From Candidatus Omnitrophota bacterium (GTDB lineage Bacteria > Omnitrophota > Omnitrophia > JAHJGZ01), in NCBI GenBank assembly GCA_018823795.1, contig JAHJGZ010000134.1, positions 1-55,644 of the forward strand: a stretch of 55,644 nt of DNA, in the 5' to 3' direction. The notes below the pieces were generated by a model. The model was given only the letters and a program-made list of their open reading frames with translations, had not been told where the DNA came from and did no database searches. A program made the translations under genes and the position numbers. The stretch's first letter is position 1; the number at the start of each line of letters is the position of its first letter. Shown one piece after another: positions 39,059 to 48,915 of the stretch.

Positions 39059-40284
39059 GCCGTTTCAGTAATAGATATAAAAAAATAAGGCGTACTGTTT
39101 TGGAGATTATTGGAGCATTTGACGGAGTTTTTGCTTATAAAGGACCTCGATGTGTTCAAATTGATTTAACCAATGCGTGTAACAATAACTGCATCGGGTG
39201 CTGGTGCAATTCGCCATTGCTCGATGATTATAAGCAGACCTCTGATGCCACATTGCCAACAGATATGGTCCTTTCATTGTTAAATGAACTTAAAAACATG
39301 GGAACAGAGGAGATCTATTTTGCTGGAGGTGGTTAACCTTTTATGCATCCTGAAGCAATGAGGATTATTTCATATGCAAAGAAAAAAGGATTTATCGTAT
39401 CGATAAACACTAATTTTACTCTTGTAACAGAAGATATTGCACGGTACTTGGTAGAGAACAAGGTAGATCATCTTATTGTAAGCTTATGGGCAGGAACACC
39501 CGATGTATACGCTCAAACACATCCCAATAAAACTGAGGAAACATTCTATGAAATTAAATCATGTTTACAGTTTCTTAATCGTTATAAAAGGAGAAGAGAG
39601 AATGTTCCCTGCATTAAGATTTATAACGTCGTTTTTAATATGAATTACCAGAATTTTCCGTCTATGATTGATTTTGTCGTTGCCACCGAGTCTGAAGCGG
39701 TTGAGTTTACCCTCATTGATACGATTCCGGGGAAGACGGATAAACTTTTGCTTTCTGAAAAGCAGGCCGAAGAATTGCTTTTTATGGCAAAAAAACTTAA
39801 AGAGCAATTTGATAATGAAAATAATACTATATGTCTAGAAAATTACGAAACATTTTTAAGAAGACTTTCAAGCTCGTGTCAGGGAAATGGGGAATATGAT
39901 CGGGATATTATGCAAACAATCCCGTGCTATGCCGGTTGGACATTTGCGCGTATTGTTGCAACCGGTGATGTAAATTCATGCCTTAAATCACACCGCATTC
40001 CTATTGGGAATTTGCATAAAGAAACATTTCGTTCACTGTGGAATAGTGCACGGCAGCAGGAATTTCGGAGGAAGACAAGACGCTTCGATATTCATGACCC
40101 GTATTTTCGATTGATTGGTAACGATACCAATGCGGCTGTTGGGTGTTTTCGCAGCTGCGATAATATCGGACATTCACTTTTGTTACATAATAAAATTACT
40201 CGTTTAAATAAACCGGTAAAAGCAATTTTAAAAACGATGGCGGCTGTCGGTCGAACACGGAATTCTTTGTCTACAAGGAACTAA
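39055..40284 (+). pseudogene. Radical SAM/SPASM-like protein split by in-frame TAA at the GGE motif
   Basis: ORF 39055-39336 (NACNNNCIGCW CX3CX2C ... YFAGGG*) and ORF 39343-40284 are in the same frame; TAA at 39334-39336 followed by PFMHPEAM; C-term CYAGWTFARIVATGDVNSC fits CX12GX4C. Confidence 0.85.
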
Positions 40285-40285
40285 T

Positions 40286-41338
40286 ATGACACCTGGTACG
40301 TTATTGAAAGAGAAACAGCATACGACACAGACGGTATCTCCGTCGTTCTGTTGTTTTGGTATTGTTGATGAATGCATGTTTCGATGTAAAATGTGTTTCA
40401 AGTGGCAAGAAGATCGTTTGGTGAAGAAGGGGGAGGTGGTACCGTTTGATGCGTGGAAAAGGGCCATTATTTCTTTAAAACGCATCGTACCAAAACCAAA
40501 TGAATTTGTAATAAATTTTGGGGGTGGGGAAGCGCTCTTGAGAGATGATATCCTTGATCTAGTACGCTGTGCATCAGAAGAAGGCTTTATTACTAATATT
40601 GCTTCAAACGGATGGCTCATTAATGATCATATGGCACAGCGTATTGCTCAATCCGGTTTACGAACGATTAATCTTTCATTAGATAGTTTACGGGAAAATG
40701 TTCATGATGAGATGCGCGGGCAAAAAGGGGCAGCAAAACAGGTTTTCTCTGCCATTGATTGTCTACGACGTTATTCGAGGAGGTTAGAAATTGGAATTTG
40801 TACGGTACTTTATGATTCAAATATGAACGATATCCTCCCGCTTATTAAGTGGGTGCAAAAGAATGAGAAGGTGAATTGGATTGTATTCATGGCCGCAATG
40901 CAGCCAAACAATACACCGGTGGAAGAGAAATGGTATGAGGAAAAATTCTCATCTTTATGGCCACAACGAAAAAGAAAGATAACACGGCTTATTAACTATA
41001 TTAAGTGGCTTAAATGGTGGGGATGGAAAATCCAAAATCCGTATCATCAGCTTGATGCTTTTAAAAGATATTTTTCTCATCCGGAACAGTTTGTGAAAAA
41101 TCGTCCGTGTAATATGGACCGGGCAGTTCATATTAGTGCTACGGGAGATATCTTTTTATGTTTCCGATGGCAGCGGATAGGAAATATTACAACCGATGCT
41201 ATCAAGGATGTATGGCATTCTCAAGCGGCAGAGAAGGTGAGAGGAGACATCCGGCAATGTCAGGATAATTGTCATTTTCTTCTCAATTGTTTTTTTGAAA
41301 AGGAAACCTTTCCTTTTTTACCAATGAATACGAACTGA
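40286..41338 (+). CDS. Radical SAM protein, LWP-family, SPASM-like C-terminus
   Basis: CMFRCKMC, GGGEALL, SSLWPQ, CNMDRAVHISATGDIFLC, CQDNCHFLLNC. Confidence 0.9.
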   Translation: MTPGTLLKEKQHTTQTVSPSFCCFGIVDECMFRCKMCFKWQEDRLVKKGEVVPFDAWKRAIISLKRIVPKPNEFVINFGGGEALLRDDILDLVRCASEEGFITNIASNGWLINDHMAQRIAQSGLRTINLSLDSLRENVHDEMRGQKGAAKQVFSAIDCLRRYSRRLEIGICTVLYDSNMNDILPLIKWVQKNEKVNWIVFMAAMQPNNTPVEEKWYEEKFSSLWPQRKRKITRLINYIKWLKWWGWKIQNPYHQLDAFKRYFSHPEQFVKNRPCNMDRAVHISATGDIFLCFRWQRIGNITTDAIKDVWHSQAAEKVRGDIRQCQDNCHFLLNCFFEKETFPFLPMNTN

Positions 41339-41375
41339 GAATAAAAGTATATTTTTTTATTGAGGGATACTAGGT

Positions 41376-42425
41376 ATGGATAGTTCAATAACGCAAAATA
41401 TGAAAAGTGAAAGCCAGAAGAAAAGCATCAGCAAACCAGGTTTCTGCTGTTTAGGGATTATTGATAACTGTATGTTGCGATGCAAAATGTGTGAGAAATG
41501 GAAGGATGATTTAGTAACGCAAGGAATGACTGAGGCTACGACGGATCAGTATAAGACTTTTCTTCAACAGCTACGCACCATTACCGATGAGGGGTTTGAG
41601 CTTGATATTGGTGGTGGCGAGGCTCTGATGCGACCTGACCTTTTGGAGCTTATTTCATATGCGCGTGATTTAGGGTTTAAAACGACGGTTGCATCAAACG
41701 GATGGCTCATTGATAAAGAAATGGCGCGGCGTATTGTTGAAAGTGGTCTTACGAGTATTATTTTGTCATTTGATAGTCTGAATTCAGAAGTTCATGATTC
41801 GATGCGTGGCGTACAAGGTGTTCATGCACGTGTTGTGCAAGCGATAGAATATCTCCGTCTCTTTTCGAAGGATATTCATATCGGACTGTGTACGATTATC
41901 ATGGAAAAAACCTTAGACGGGATTATTGAACTTGTCGAATGGTCAAATAGCAGGCGAGACAAAATTAATTCAATTCTTTTTATGGCTGTTATGCAACCAA
42001 ATAATACGGTTAAACAAGATAAATGGTTTGACCAGGACTTTAATACTATCTGGCCACAGGATACCAAGAAAGTTGTCGCTTGTATCGATGAATTAATTCG
42101 CCGGCGTAATGAGGGACAGTGGATCGCAAATTCGGTTGAACAACTTAAAGCATTCAGATTGTATTTTCAACAGCCAAATAAATTTGTTAAGAAGACAGCG
42201 TGCAATATGGATCGTGGGCTTCATATAAGTGCTGTTGGCGATATTTTTCTTTGTTTTAAGTGGGACAATCTTGGCAACATAAAAAATGGTGCGGACATAA
42301 GCCAGGTTTGGTATTCAAAAGAAGCTGAAACGGTGCGAGAAAATATTCGTCAATGCAAAGATAATTGTCATTTTCTTCTCAATTGTTTTTTTGAGGGAGA
42401 TTATCCGTTTAAATGTGATGTGTAA
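41376..42425 (+). CDS. Radical SAM protein, LWP-family, SPASM-like C-terminus
   Basis: CMLRCKMC, GGGEALM, NTIWPQD, CNMDRGLHISAVGDIFLC, CKDNCHFLLNC. Confidence 0.9.
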   Translation: MDSSITQNMKSESQKKSISKPGFCCLGIIDNCMLRCKMCEKWKDDLVTQGMTEATTDQYKTFLQQLRTITDEGFELDIGGGEALMRPDLLELISYARDLGFKTTVASNGWLIDKEMARRIVESGLTSIILSFDSLNSEVHDSMRGVQGVHARVVQAIEYLRLFSKDIHIGLCTIIMEKTLDGIIELVEWSNSRRDKINSILFMAVMQPNNTVKQDKWFDQDFNTIWPQDTKKVVACIDELIRRRNEGQWIANSVEQLKAFRLYFQQPNKFVKKTACNMDRGLHISAVGDIFLCFKWDNLGNIKNGADISQVWYSKEAETVRENIRQCKDNCHFLLNCFFEGDYPFKCDV

Positions 42426-42449
42426 TTAATTTTTTAAAAGGTATTTGTT

Positions 42450-43487
42450 ATGGAACAAAGTGGACCACGCATTGATACGGTAAAGAAGCAGTCGATTGAA
42501 AAACCTGCATTCTGTTGTATTGCAGCGACCGACTATTGTATGTTGCGATGTAAGATGTGTAATAAATGGGATGAACCGCTTCCAAAGGCTGATGAAGTGC
42601 CGACACTCGATGAATGGAAACGCTTTATTACACAATTTCGGGATTTAGTTGATGAAGGTTTTGAACTTGATTTTGGCGGCGGAGAAGCTCTTTCTATGCC
42701 GGGGATTCTTGATCTTGTGGCCCATGCGAAAAAGCAAGGGTTCCGGACAACCATTGCATCAAATGGATACTTAATAAATAAAGAAATGGCTAAGTGGATA
42801 GGATCATCAGGCCTTGATGCAGTCAGTTTGTCATTAGACAGCGCTCGCCCTGCATTACACGACCGCATGAGAGGAACAGAAGGTGTCTATCAACGTGTTA
42901 TGGATGCACTTAATAATTTGACCCGTTATGCGCCACATACTCAAAAAGGATTATGCTGCGTTATTATGAACGAAAACATTGATGAACCCCTGCGTCTGGT
43001 GAGCCTGGCAGAGGAGAATAAAAACGTTAACTGGCTTTATTTTATGGCGGTTGTCCAACCGAATTACAGTGGGCCCCTCAATGATCAGTGGTTGGATGAA
43101 TTTCAATGTCTATGGCCGCAGAATATTGACAAGACAATGCATGTGCTTGATGAGCTGATAAAACTGAAACAACACGGCTCAAAGATTAGTAACAGGGTTG
43201 AACATTTACGTGCCTATAAAGCATATTTTAATAATCCTGCACAGTTTGTAAATAAAGCTCAGTGTATTGTTGGCGGCAGAGCACTCAGTGTGAATAGTTA
43301 TGGATTTATTCAAATGTGTCTTTTTAAGGATTTTATCGGAAATATACGTGAACATGACATTAGAGAGCTTTGGTATTCGCAGGATGCCGATCTTATGAGA
43401 GAAAAAGTAAAACAATGTACGTCGAATTGTCATTTGTTGCTTAATTGTTGTTACATTGAAGATGATGAAGAGCTGTATAAAGAGTAA
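42450..43487 (+). CDS. Radical SAM protein, LWP-family, SPASM-like C-terminus
   Basis: CMLRCKMC, GGGEALS, QCLWPQN, CIVGGRALSVNSYGFIQMC, CTSNCHLLLNC. Confidence 0.9.
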   Translation: MEQSGPRIDTVKKQSIEKPAFCCIAATDYCMLRCKMCNKWDEPLPKADEVPTLDEWKRFITQFRDLVDEGFELDFGGGEALSMPGILDLVAHAKKQGFRTTIASNGYLINKEMAKWIGSSGLDAVSLSLDSARPALHDRMRGTEGVYQRVMDALNNLTRYAPHTQKGLCCVIMNENIDEPLRLVSLAEENKNVNWLYFMAVVQPNYSGPLNDQWLDEFQCLWPQNIDKTMHVLDELIKLKQHGSKISNRVEHLRAYKAYFNNPAQFVNKAQCIVGGRALSVNSYGFIQMCLFKDFIGNIREHDIRELWYSQDADLMREKVKQCTSNCHLLLNCCYIEDDEELYKE

Positions 43488-43496
43488 TGTTTATTT

Positions 43497-44513
43497 ATGA
43501 ATCAAGAAACATATCATAATACAAAGCCACGTTATTGCTGTTGGGTACTTAATTACCGCTGCATGTTTCAATGTCGCATGTGCTACATTTGGAAAACAGC
43601 GCAAGACAAATGTGAAACAACGCTTGAGGAGAAGAAGCGTTTTGTCGACTCACTGGTTGGATTTGTTAACACTGATTTTGAATTTCATCTTTCTGGCGGC
43701 GAACCGTTGGTAACAGAAGGGATTTACGATATTATACGCCATATTTATCAGTATGGCTTTAAGATAAACCTTGTTACGAATGGATGGCTCGTTGATGAGC
43801 GTGTTGTTGAAAATCTTAGTAGTGCAGGACTGTCGTCTCTTACTTTTTCCGTAGATGGCATACAGGCTGCTACCCATGACTTCCTCAGGGGAAAAGCCGG
43901 ATCGTATGAACGAATAATGAAAGCATTATCTATTACAAAAAAGATACGCGGTGATATGAAAATATCAGTTTTATCTTTAATTACCGGGCATAACGTGGAT
44001 GAAATTTTGCCACTTGTTGATTGGGTGCAAGCTCGTGCTGAGTTAGATATGATCAGCTTTCAGGCTATCACCCAGCCATTTTCTAAAGCACGTGATGATT
44101 ATTGGTTTGAAAAAGAAGAAGATAGATTTTTATGGCCGCACGATAGTGCAAAGGTTTCACGTATTATGGATGAATTGCATGCTAGAAAAAAGAACGGACA
44201 GAAGATTGGGAACCATCCGAATCATTTTATCCACTTCAAACGTTACTTTGAAAATCCTAACCGGTTCTTGAAAACAATAAAATGTAATCTTGGCGATTAC
44301 GAGTTTCACGTTGATCCGTATGGCAAAGTCTTTTTTTGTTGCCTTACTCAGCCAATTGGTAATATCACGACTGATTCACTGCCGAATCTATGGGGATCGC
44401 CTCAAACACGAACCATACGAGATGACGTCTATCACTGTAAACAAAATTGTCACATTATGATTAATTGTTTTTTTGAGAATGAACTCATATTGCAGGATGA
44501 GGGAAAACAATGA
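43497..44513 (+). CDS. Radical SAM protein, LWP-family, SPASM-like C-terminus
   Basis: CMFQCRMC, SGGEPLV, RFLWPHD, CNLGDYEFHVDPYGKVFFC, CKQNCHIMINC. Confidence 0.9.
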   Translation: MNQETYHNTKPRYCCWVLNYRCMFQCRMCYIWKTAQDKCETTLEEKKRFVDSLVGFVNTDFEFHLSGGEPLVTEGIYDIIRHIYQYGFKINLVTNGWLVDERVVENLSSAGLSSLTFSVDGIQAATHDFLRGKAGSYERIMKALSITKKIRGDMKISVLSLITGHNVDEILPLVDWVQARAELDMISFQAITQPFSKARDDYWFEKEEDRFLWPHDSAKVSRIMDELHARKKNGQKIGNHPNHFIHFKRYFENPNRFLKTIKCNLGDYEFHVDPYGKVFFCCLTQPIGNITTDSLPNLWGSPQTRTIRDDVYHCKQNCHIMINCFFENELILQDEGKQ

Positions 44514-45583
44514 GATTGTTAACGAAGTTTTTTAAAAAAGAAAAAGCGCCGATTCTTCACAAAGAAGGCAAGAAAATACCGTCCTTTTGCCTTCTGGTCG
44601 TCAATAAACAATGTAATTTTCACTGTCGCATGTGTAATATGTGGAAACATACAGAAGATCCGAGCTCGTTAACGCTCGATGAAATGAAACAATTTGTTAG
44701 CGATTTGCGCTCGTTTGTTGATGAATCGATTTTTATTCATCTTATTGGTGGAGAAACGCTTTTATGGCCACACACGGTAGAACTGGCAAAGTTTATAACC
44801 GATACTGGTTTTAAAACGTCAATTACCACCAACGGCTATCTGATTGATGAACGAATGGCAGAACAACTGGTCAATTCTGGTATGAGCGGAATTTTTATTT
44901 CACTGGATAGTTTGGATGAGGTAAAGCATGACTTCATTCGAGGGATGAAGGGAAGTTATGCTCGGGTTATGAAGGCTATTGATAATCTGTCCACCTATCG
45001 TGCACGTTACTACACCGACACGAGTATTGGTCTTACCTTTACGCTCATGCAGCATAATATCGATGAGGCACTCGACTTTACTGATTGGGTGCAAGAAAAT
45101 AAAAAAATTGATTCACTCTTTTTTAATGCAGTGCTTCAACCGTTTGATAGCGGTGAAGAGAGTAAAAATTGGTGGCAGCGGGAAAAATATAAAGAAATTT
45201 GGCCGCATGACCTTGATGCCGTACATCATGTAATAGATAAGTTAATTGAACGAAAAAGGAACAATGGCTCTAAAATATGTAATCCTCCCGAGCAATTACG
45301 TGTCCTTAAAGAATATTTTAAAGATCCTTATCGTTTTCGACACAATATGCGGATTAAGTGTACGAGAGGGGATTTGGCGCCGGAAGTCAATGCCTCTGGT
45401 GATATTTCGATGTGTTTTTATAAGGAACCGCTCGGCAATATTCGCAAAGACAATATACGTGATGTTTGGTTTAGTGATGCAATGGTGCGAGCACGAGAAC
45501 ATATTAACCAGTGTGATATGGAGTGTGATCTAGCGGCGAATTGTTTTTACAAGATAGAAAACATTACGGACTATGTGAAATGA
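44510..45583 (+). CDS. Radical SAM protein, LWP-family, SPASM-like C-terminus
   Basis: CNFHCRMC, IGGETLL, KEIWPHD, CTRGDLAPEVNASGDISMC, CDMECDLAANC; ATGA overlap with previous gene. Confidence 0.9.
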   Translation: MRLLTKFFKKEKAPILHKEGKKIPSFCLLVVNKQCNFHCRMCNMWKHTEDPSSLTLDEMKQFVSDLRSFVDESIFIHLIGGETLLWPHTVELAKFITDTGFKTSITTNGYLIDERMAEQLVNSGMSGIFISLDSLDEVKHDFIRGMKGSYARVMKAIDNLSTYRARYYTDTSIGLTFTLMQHNIDEALDFTDWVQENKKIDSLFFNAVLQPFDSGEESKNWWQREKYKEIWPHDLDAVHHVIDKLIERKRNNGSKICNPPEQLRVLKEYFKDPYRFRHNMRIKCTRGDLAPEVNASGDISMCFYKEPLGNIRKDNIRDVWFSDAMVRAREHINQCDMECDLAANCFYKIENITDYVK

Positions 45584-46581
45584 TAACGGATGCAAAAAAT
45601 ATAAAAACGCTTCAAGCACCCAAAACGTGTTTGTTGACGGTTTCAAACACCTGTCATCTTAAGTGTCATATGTGCGACTTGTGGAAAAAAGATACGCGGG
45701 ATGAAGAGATGTCGATTGATGATGCTAAACGATTCATTGCTGCGTTGCAGGAATTTGGAGGTGGCCCCATAGAACTACATCTTATCGGTGGGGAGACGTT
45801 TGTCAAAGAAGGAATATTTGATCTTATTACGTTGGCACGAAAGAACGGCGCACGAGTTGTTGTGACGACGAGCGCCTACTCTATTACACGAGAAGTGGCA
45901 AAAAAAATAGTGCAATCTGGTTTGAACATGATCAATTTTTCTCTTGAAAGTCTCAACGCTGACACCCATGACTGCTTACGAGGTGTTCTCGGTGTTCATG
46001 AAAAGGTTATAAATGCTATTCAGTATGTTGCAGAAGAATCAACATCCATAGAAATGGCAATTAATACTATTATTACGAAGCAAAACATTCATGATTTGAT
46101 TCCTTTAGTCGAATGGGTGAATAGTCATGAGCGACTTTCTCAGATTTATTTTATGGCAGTAATGCGGCCATTTGGTTCTGATTTAGATGTAGATTGGTAT
46201 GATACCGAACGAGCAACCGCATTATGGCCTGACGATTCGATAACTATTAACAACGTACTAGACCGTTTGATAGAGATGAAACAAGACGGTGCCAAAATAG
46301 GAAACTCGGCAGGACAGCTACGAACATTTAAATCGTATTTTGAAAATCCGACAAACGTTATTAAACAACAAGGATGTAGACTTGGTGATGATGCCCTGAA
46401 TATTAATGCCATTGGTGATGCGTATCTTTGTTTTTTTATGGAAAAGTTAGGCAATATTCAAAAGCAATCTCCATGTGAAATGTGGTTTTCAGAAAAAGCG
46501 CATCAAATCCGTAAGAACATGAGACAGTGTAATCGAAATTGTGAATTAATCATAAACTGCTATTACAAAGATGAACAATAA
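45580..46581 (+). CDS. Radical SAM protein, LWP-family, SPASM-like C-terminus
   Basis: ORF track starts at 45541 but the ATG at 45580 (ATGA overlap with the previous stop) is the likelier start; CHLKCHMC, IGGETFV, TALWPDD, CRLGDDALNINAIGDAYLC, CNRNCELIINC. Confidence 0.88.
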   Translation: MITDAKNIKTLQAPKTCLLTVSNTCHLKCHMCDLWKKDTRDEEMSIDDAKRFIAALQEFGGGPIELHLIGGETFVKEGIFDLITLARKNGARVVVTTSAYSITREVAKKIVQSGLNMINFSLESLNADTHDCLRGVLGVHEKVINAIQYVAEESTSIEMAINTIITKQNIHDLIPLVEWVNSHERLSQIYFMAVMRPFGSDLDVDWYDTERATALWPDDSITINNVLDRLIEMKQDGAKIGNSAGQLRTFKSYFENPTNVIKQQGCRLGDDALNINAIGDAYLCFFMEKLGNIQKQSPCEMWFSEKAHQIRKNMRQCNRNCELIINCYYKDEQ

Positions 46582-46635
46582 GGAAAAGGGGCTATCAAAA
46601 TATTGAAACATTGGTAGCGAAGCGCGGCTGAGCAT

Positions 46636-47739
46636 ATGATTCGTTTTTTAAAAAAATATTGGATTATTTTATTATTGTTTATATTTATTTTAGGTGAATT
46701 TGCTATTCGCTATTCCCCTTTAAAATATTATCCTAATTGGAACTTTAGGATACGTATGTACCAATGTATTCGGTGGAATATAGAAAGGCACACAAATTTA
46801 TTTCAAAACCACACATATAACACAAGCGAAATCTTTTTCAATCCCAAAAACGAATATAAGATTAAACATATTGTTCGTAAACCTAGTGATACTGTTCGAA
46901 TTATATGTTTAGGGACCTCGTCTACTCAAGGGTGGCCCAACGCTATCTCGTATCCGCAGATATTAGAGGAGTTGTTAAAAAAAAATCTAAAACAAAAGAA
47001 TCTGAAAAATTCCAAAACGTACGAGGTTATTAATGCGGGAGTGGGAGGGTATAATTCTTTTAAAGTGTTAATTTATTTTAAAGATATTCTGCTCAAATTT
47101 AATCCTGACATAGTAACTCTTTATTTAGGTAGCAATGATAGCAACTATCCGTCTTGTAATAACTTAACGGATAAAGACGTCTATGAGTATATTAAAACAT
47201 CGGTCAATAAGTATCCATCAGTAAATTCTAATTACAACTTAACGACTTTCTTGTCTCTGTCACCTTTTGTTGCAAACGATGTAACATATAAAATTCTTAA
47301 GCAGCTTTATAAAAGCCGACTTTTTTTTGCTGTGAGCAATGGTGTCGGATACCTGAAAAACAAAATAAAGAATAAAAACGTGATGGAGGTTCCTCCCGAT
47401 CTATTTAAAGAAGTATTAACGGAATTTGTTACTCTAGCAAAAAACAATAATTTTACTCTCGTTATTATTCCGGAAGCACATAGTCTTTCCGAGCCTGAAA
47501 TTTTGCAGCAAATTAGTATCATGGAAGAGATAGCTTCTCGATATAATATACGTCTGATTGATGTACAGAGTGTGCTGCGTAGAAGTCGTGATAAGAAGGT
47601 ATTTCATGATTATGTGCATCCTACAGTGTTGGGGCATAAAATAATCGCACAAGAGATATATGAATCATTGGTAGCTACATATCCAGTGCTTTTTTCTGAA
47701 CTACCCAAAATATCAAATCGCAACGATAACAAAGTATAA
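46636..47739 (+). CDS. Membrane-anchored SGNH/GDSL-like hydrolase
   Basis: N-term TM; CLGTSSTQGWPNAISYPQIL (Ser), YLGSNDSNYPS (Asn), FHDYVHPTVLGHKIIA (Asp/His). Confidence 0.85.
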   Translation: MIRFLKKYWIILLLFIFILGEFAIRYSPLKYYPNWNFRIRMYQCIRWNIERHTNLFQNHTYNTSEIFFNPKNEYKIKHIVRKPSDTVRIICLGTSSTQGWPNAISYPQILEELLKKNLKQKNLKNSKTYEVINAGVGGYNSFKVLIYFKDILLKFNPDIVTLYLGSNDSNYPSCNNLTDKDVYEYIKTSVNKYPSVNSNYNLTTFLSLSPFVANDVTYKILKQLYKSRLFFAVSNGVGYLKNKIKNKNVMEVPPDLFKEVLTEFVTLAKNNNFTLVIIPEAHSLSEPEILQQISIMEEIASRYNIRLIDVQSVLRRSRDKKVFHDYVHPTVLGHKIIAQEIYESLVATYPVLFSELPKISNRNDNKV

Positions 47740-47743
47740 AAAA

Positions 47744-48766
47744 ATGAAAAATATTTTCAGCGAGCTTGAAAGTGAAAAGAAAATATCGGGGGAAAAAAGC
47801 TATCCAACGTCATGCTCATTGGTAGTCCTTAATCGTTGTCTTTTACAATGCAAGATGTGTCATATGTGGAAAGCTCCACGTGTTGACGATGAAGTGACCA
47901 TCGAAGAATTGAAACGTTTTGTTTCTACGGTTAAGGATATGTTAGTAGGAGATAAGGAGTTAATTATTAGCGGAGGCGAACCACTCTTAAAAGAAGGAAT
48001 TTTTGACTTAATTAGACATGCATCCGATAGAGGATTAAAGACTATTATGCCAACAAACGGTTATTTGATCACTGAGGAGGTAGCAAAGCGTTTACATGTA
48101 TCAGGACTGAAAGAAATTTTTATTTCACTTGATAGTAATAACCCGGCAACACACGACTTTTTGCGAGGGAAAGACGGCTGTTTTGAACGTGTTATGAAAG
48201 GCATTGAATATTTACATGCGTATTGCAGGGGGCTTCGTATTAATTTTTTAACAGTAATTTCAAATAAAAATTTACATGAAGTCATTACACTACTTCACGA
48301 GATAGAAAATGATAAACGAATTTCGGGTGTTTATTTTCAGGCCATTGCCACTCCTTTTTTTACCGGCTTAGGGGAAGATTGGTGTGAGAATGAAGAATTT
48401 GGCTGTCTGTGGCCGCATGAATATGAAAAGGTGGTAGATGTTATTGATGAAATCATTCATCTAAAACGCGAAAAAAATTATATGGTGCATAATCATCATC
48501 AACATCTAGAACTTTTTAAACGGTATTTTAAAAATCCACATTGCCGTGTTGAAAAACGGGGATGTTACCTTGGCGATTCTGTTATTAATGTTGATCACGT
48601 CGGAAACATTAACTTGTGTTGTTTTGATCAGCCCGTTGGCAACATCAGAACAAATGATATACAAAGGCTTTGGTTTTCAGACGATGTTAAGGGGCGGCAA
48701 GCGGTGATGCATCAGTGTGAGAGAAATTGTCATAATTTAGTAAACTGTTTTTTTAAGCCCCGTTAG
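47744..48766 (+). CDS. Radical SAM protein, LWP-family, SPASM-like C-terminus
   Basis: CLLQCKMC, SGGEPLL, GCLWPHE, CYLGDSVINVDHVGNINLC, CERNCHNLVNC; stop codon TAG lies within a mobile-element TIR. Confidence 0.9.
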   Translation: MKNIFSELESEKKISGEKSYPTSCSLVVLNRCLLQCKMCHMWKAPRVDDEVTIEELKRFVSTVKDMLVGDKELIISGGEPLLKEGIFDLIRHASDRGLKTIMPTNGYLITEEVAKRLHVSGLKEIFISLDSNNPATHDFLRGKDGCFERVMKGIEYLHAYCRGLRINFLTVISNKNLHEVITLLHEIENDKRISGVYFQAIATPFFTGLGEDWCENEEFGCLWPHEYEKVVDVIDEIIHLKREKNYMVHNHHQHLELFKRYFKNPHCRVEKRGCYLGDSVINVDHVGNINLCCFDQPVGNIRTNDIQRLWFSDDVKGRQAVMHQCERNCHNLVNCFFKPR

Positions 48767-48892
48767 AGATTATGTGAAAGTATAGATATTTATTATTTTT
48801 ATAGCCAGTTTTAAAAATAGATGAAGTGATGTCGCATACAAATTACGGAAACACTTCAAGATGAACAGAAGCGTTTCCTATCTCTAACGGGG
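48758..48892. mobile_element. 135-bp non-autonomous relative of the GIY-YIG TIR element
   Basis: TIRs CCCCGTTAGAGAT (48758-48770) / ATCTCTAACGGGG (48880-48892); GGAAACACTTC (48847-48857)/GAAGCGTTTCC (48868-48878) hairpin. Confidence 0.82.
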
Positions 48893-48915
48893 TAAAGATG
48901 GCAAGATAGAAACCT

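Noticed and set aside
39334-39336. Stop codon recoding (e.g. selenocysteine) at the rSAM GGE motif
   Set aside because: The codon is TAA, other genes use TAA as normal stop, and the expected residue is Glu; mutation or sequencing error is more economical.
45541-45579. N-terminal extension of the 45580 rSAM in the ORF track
   Set aside because: The first 13 residues overlap the previous gene's C-terminus in another frame; the ATGA overlap at 45580 is the likelier start.
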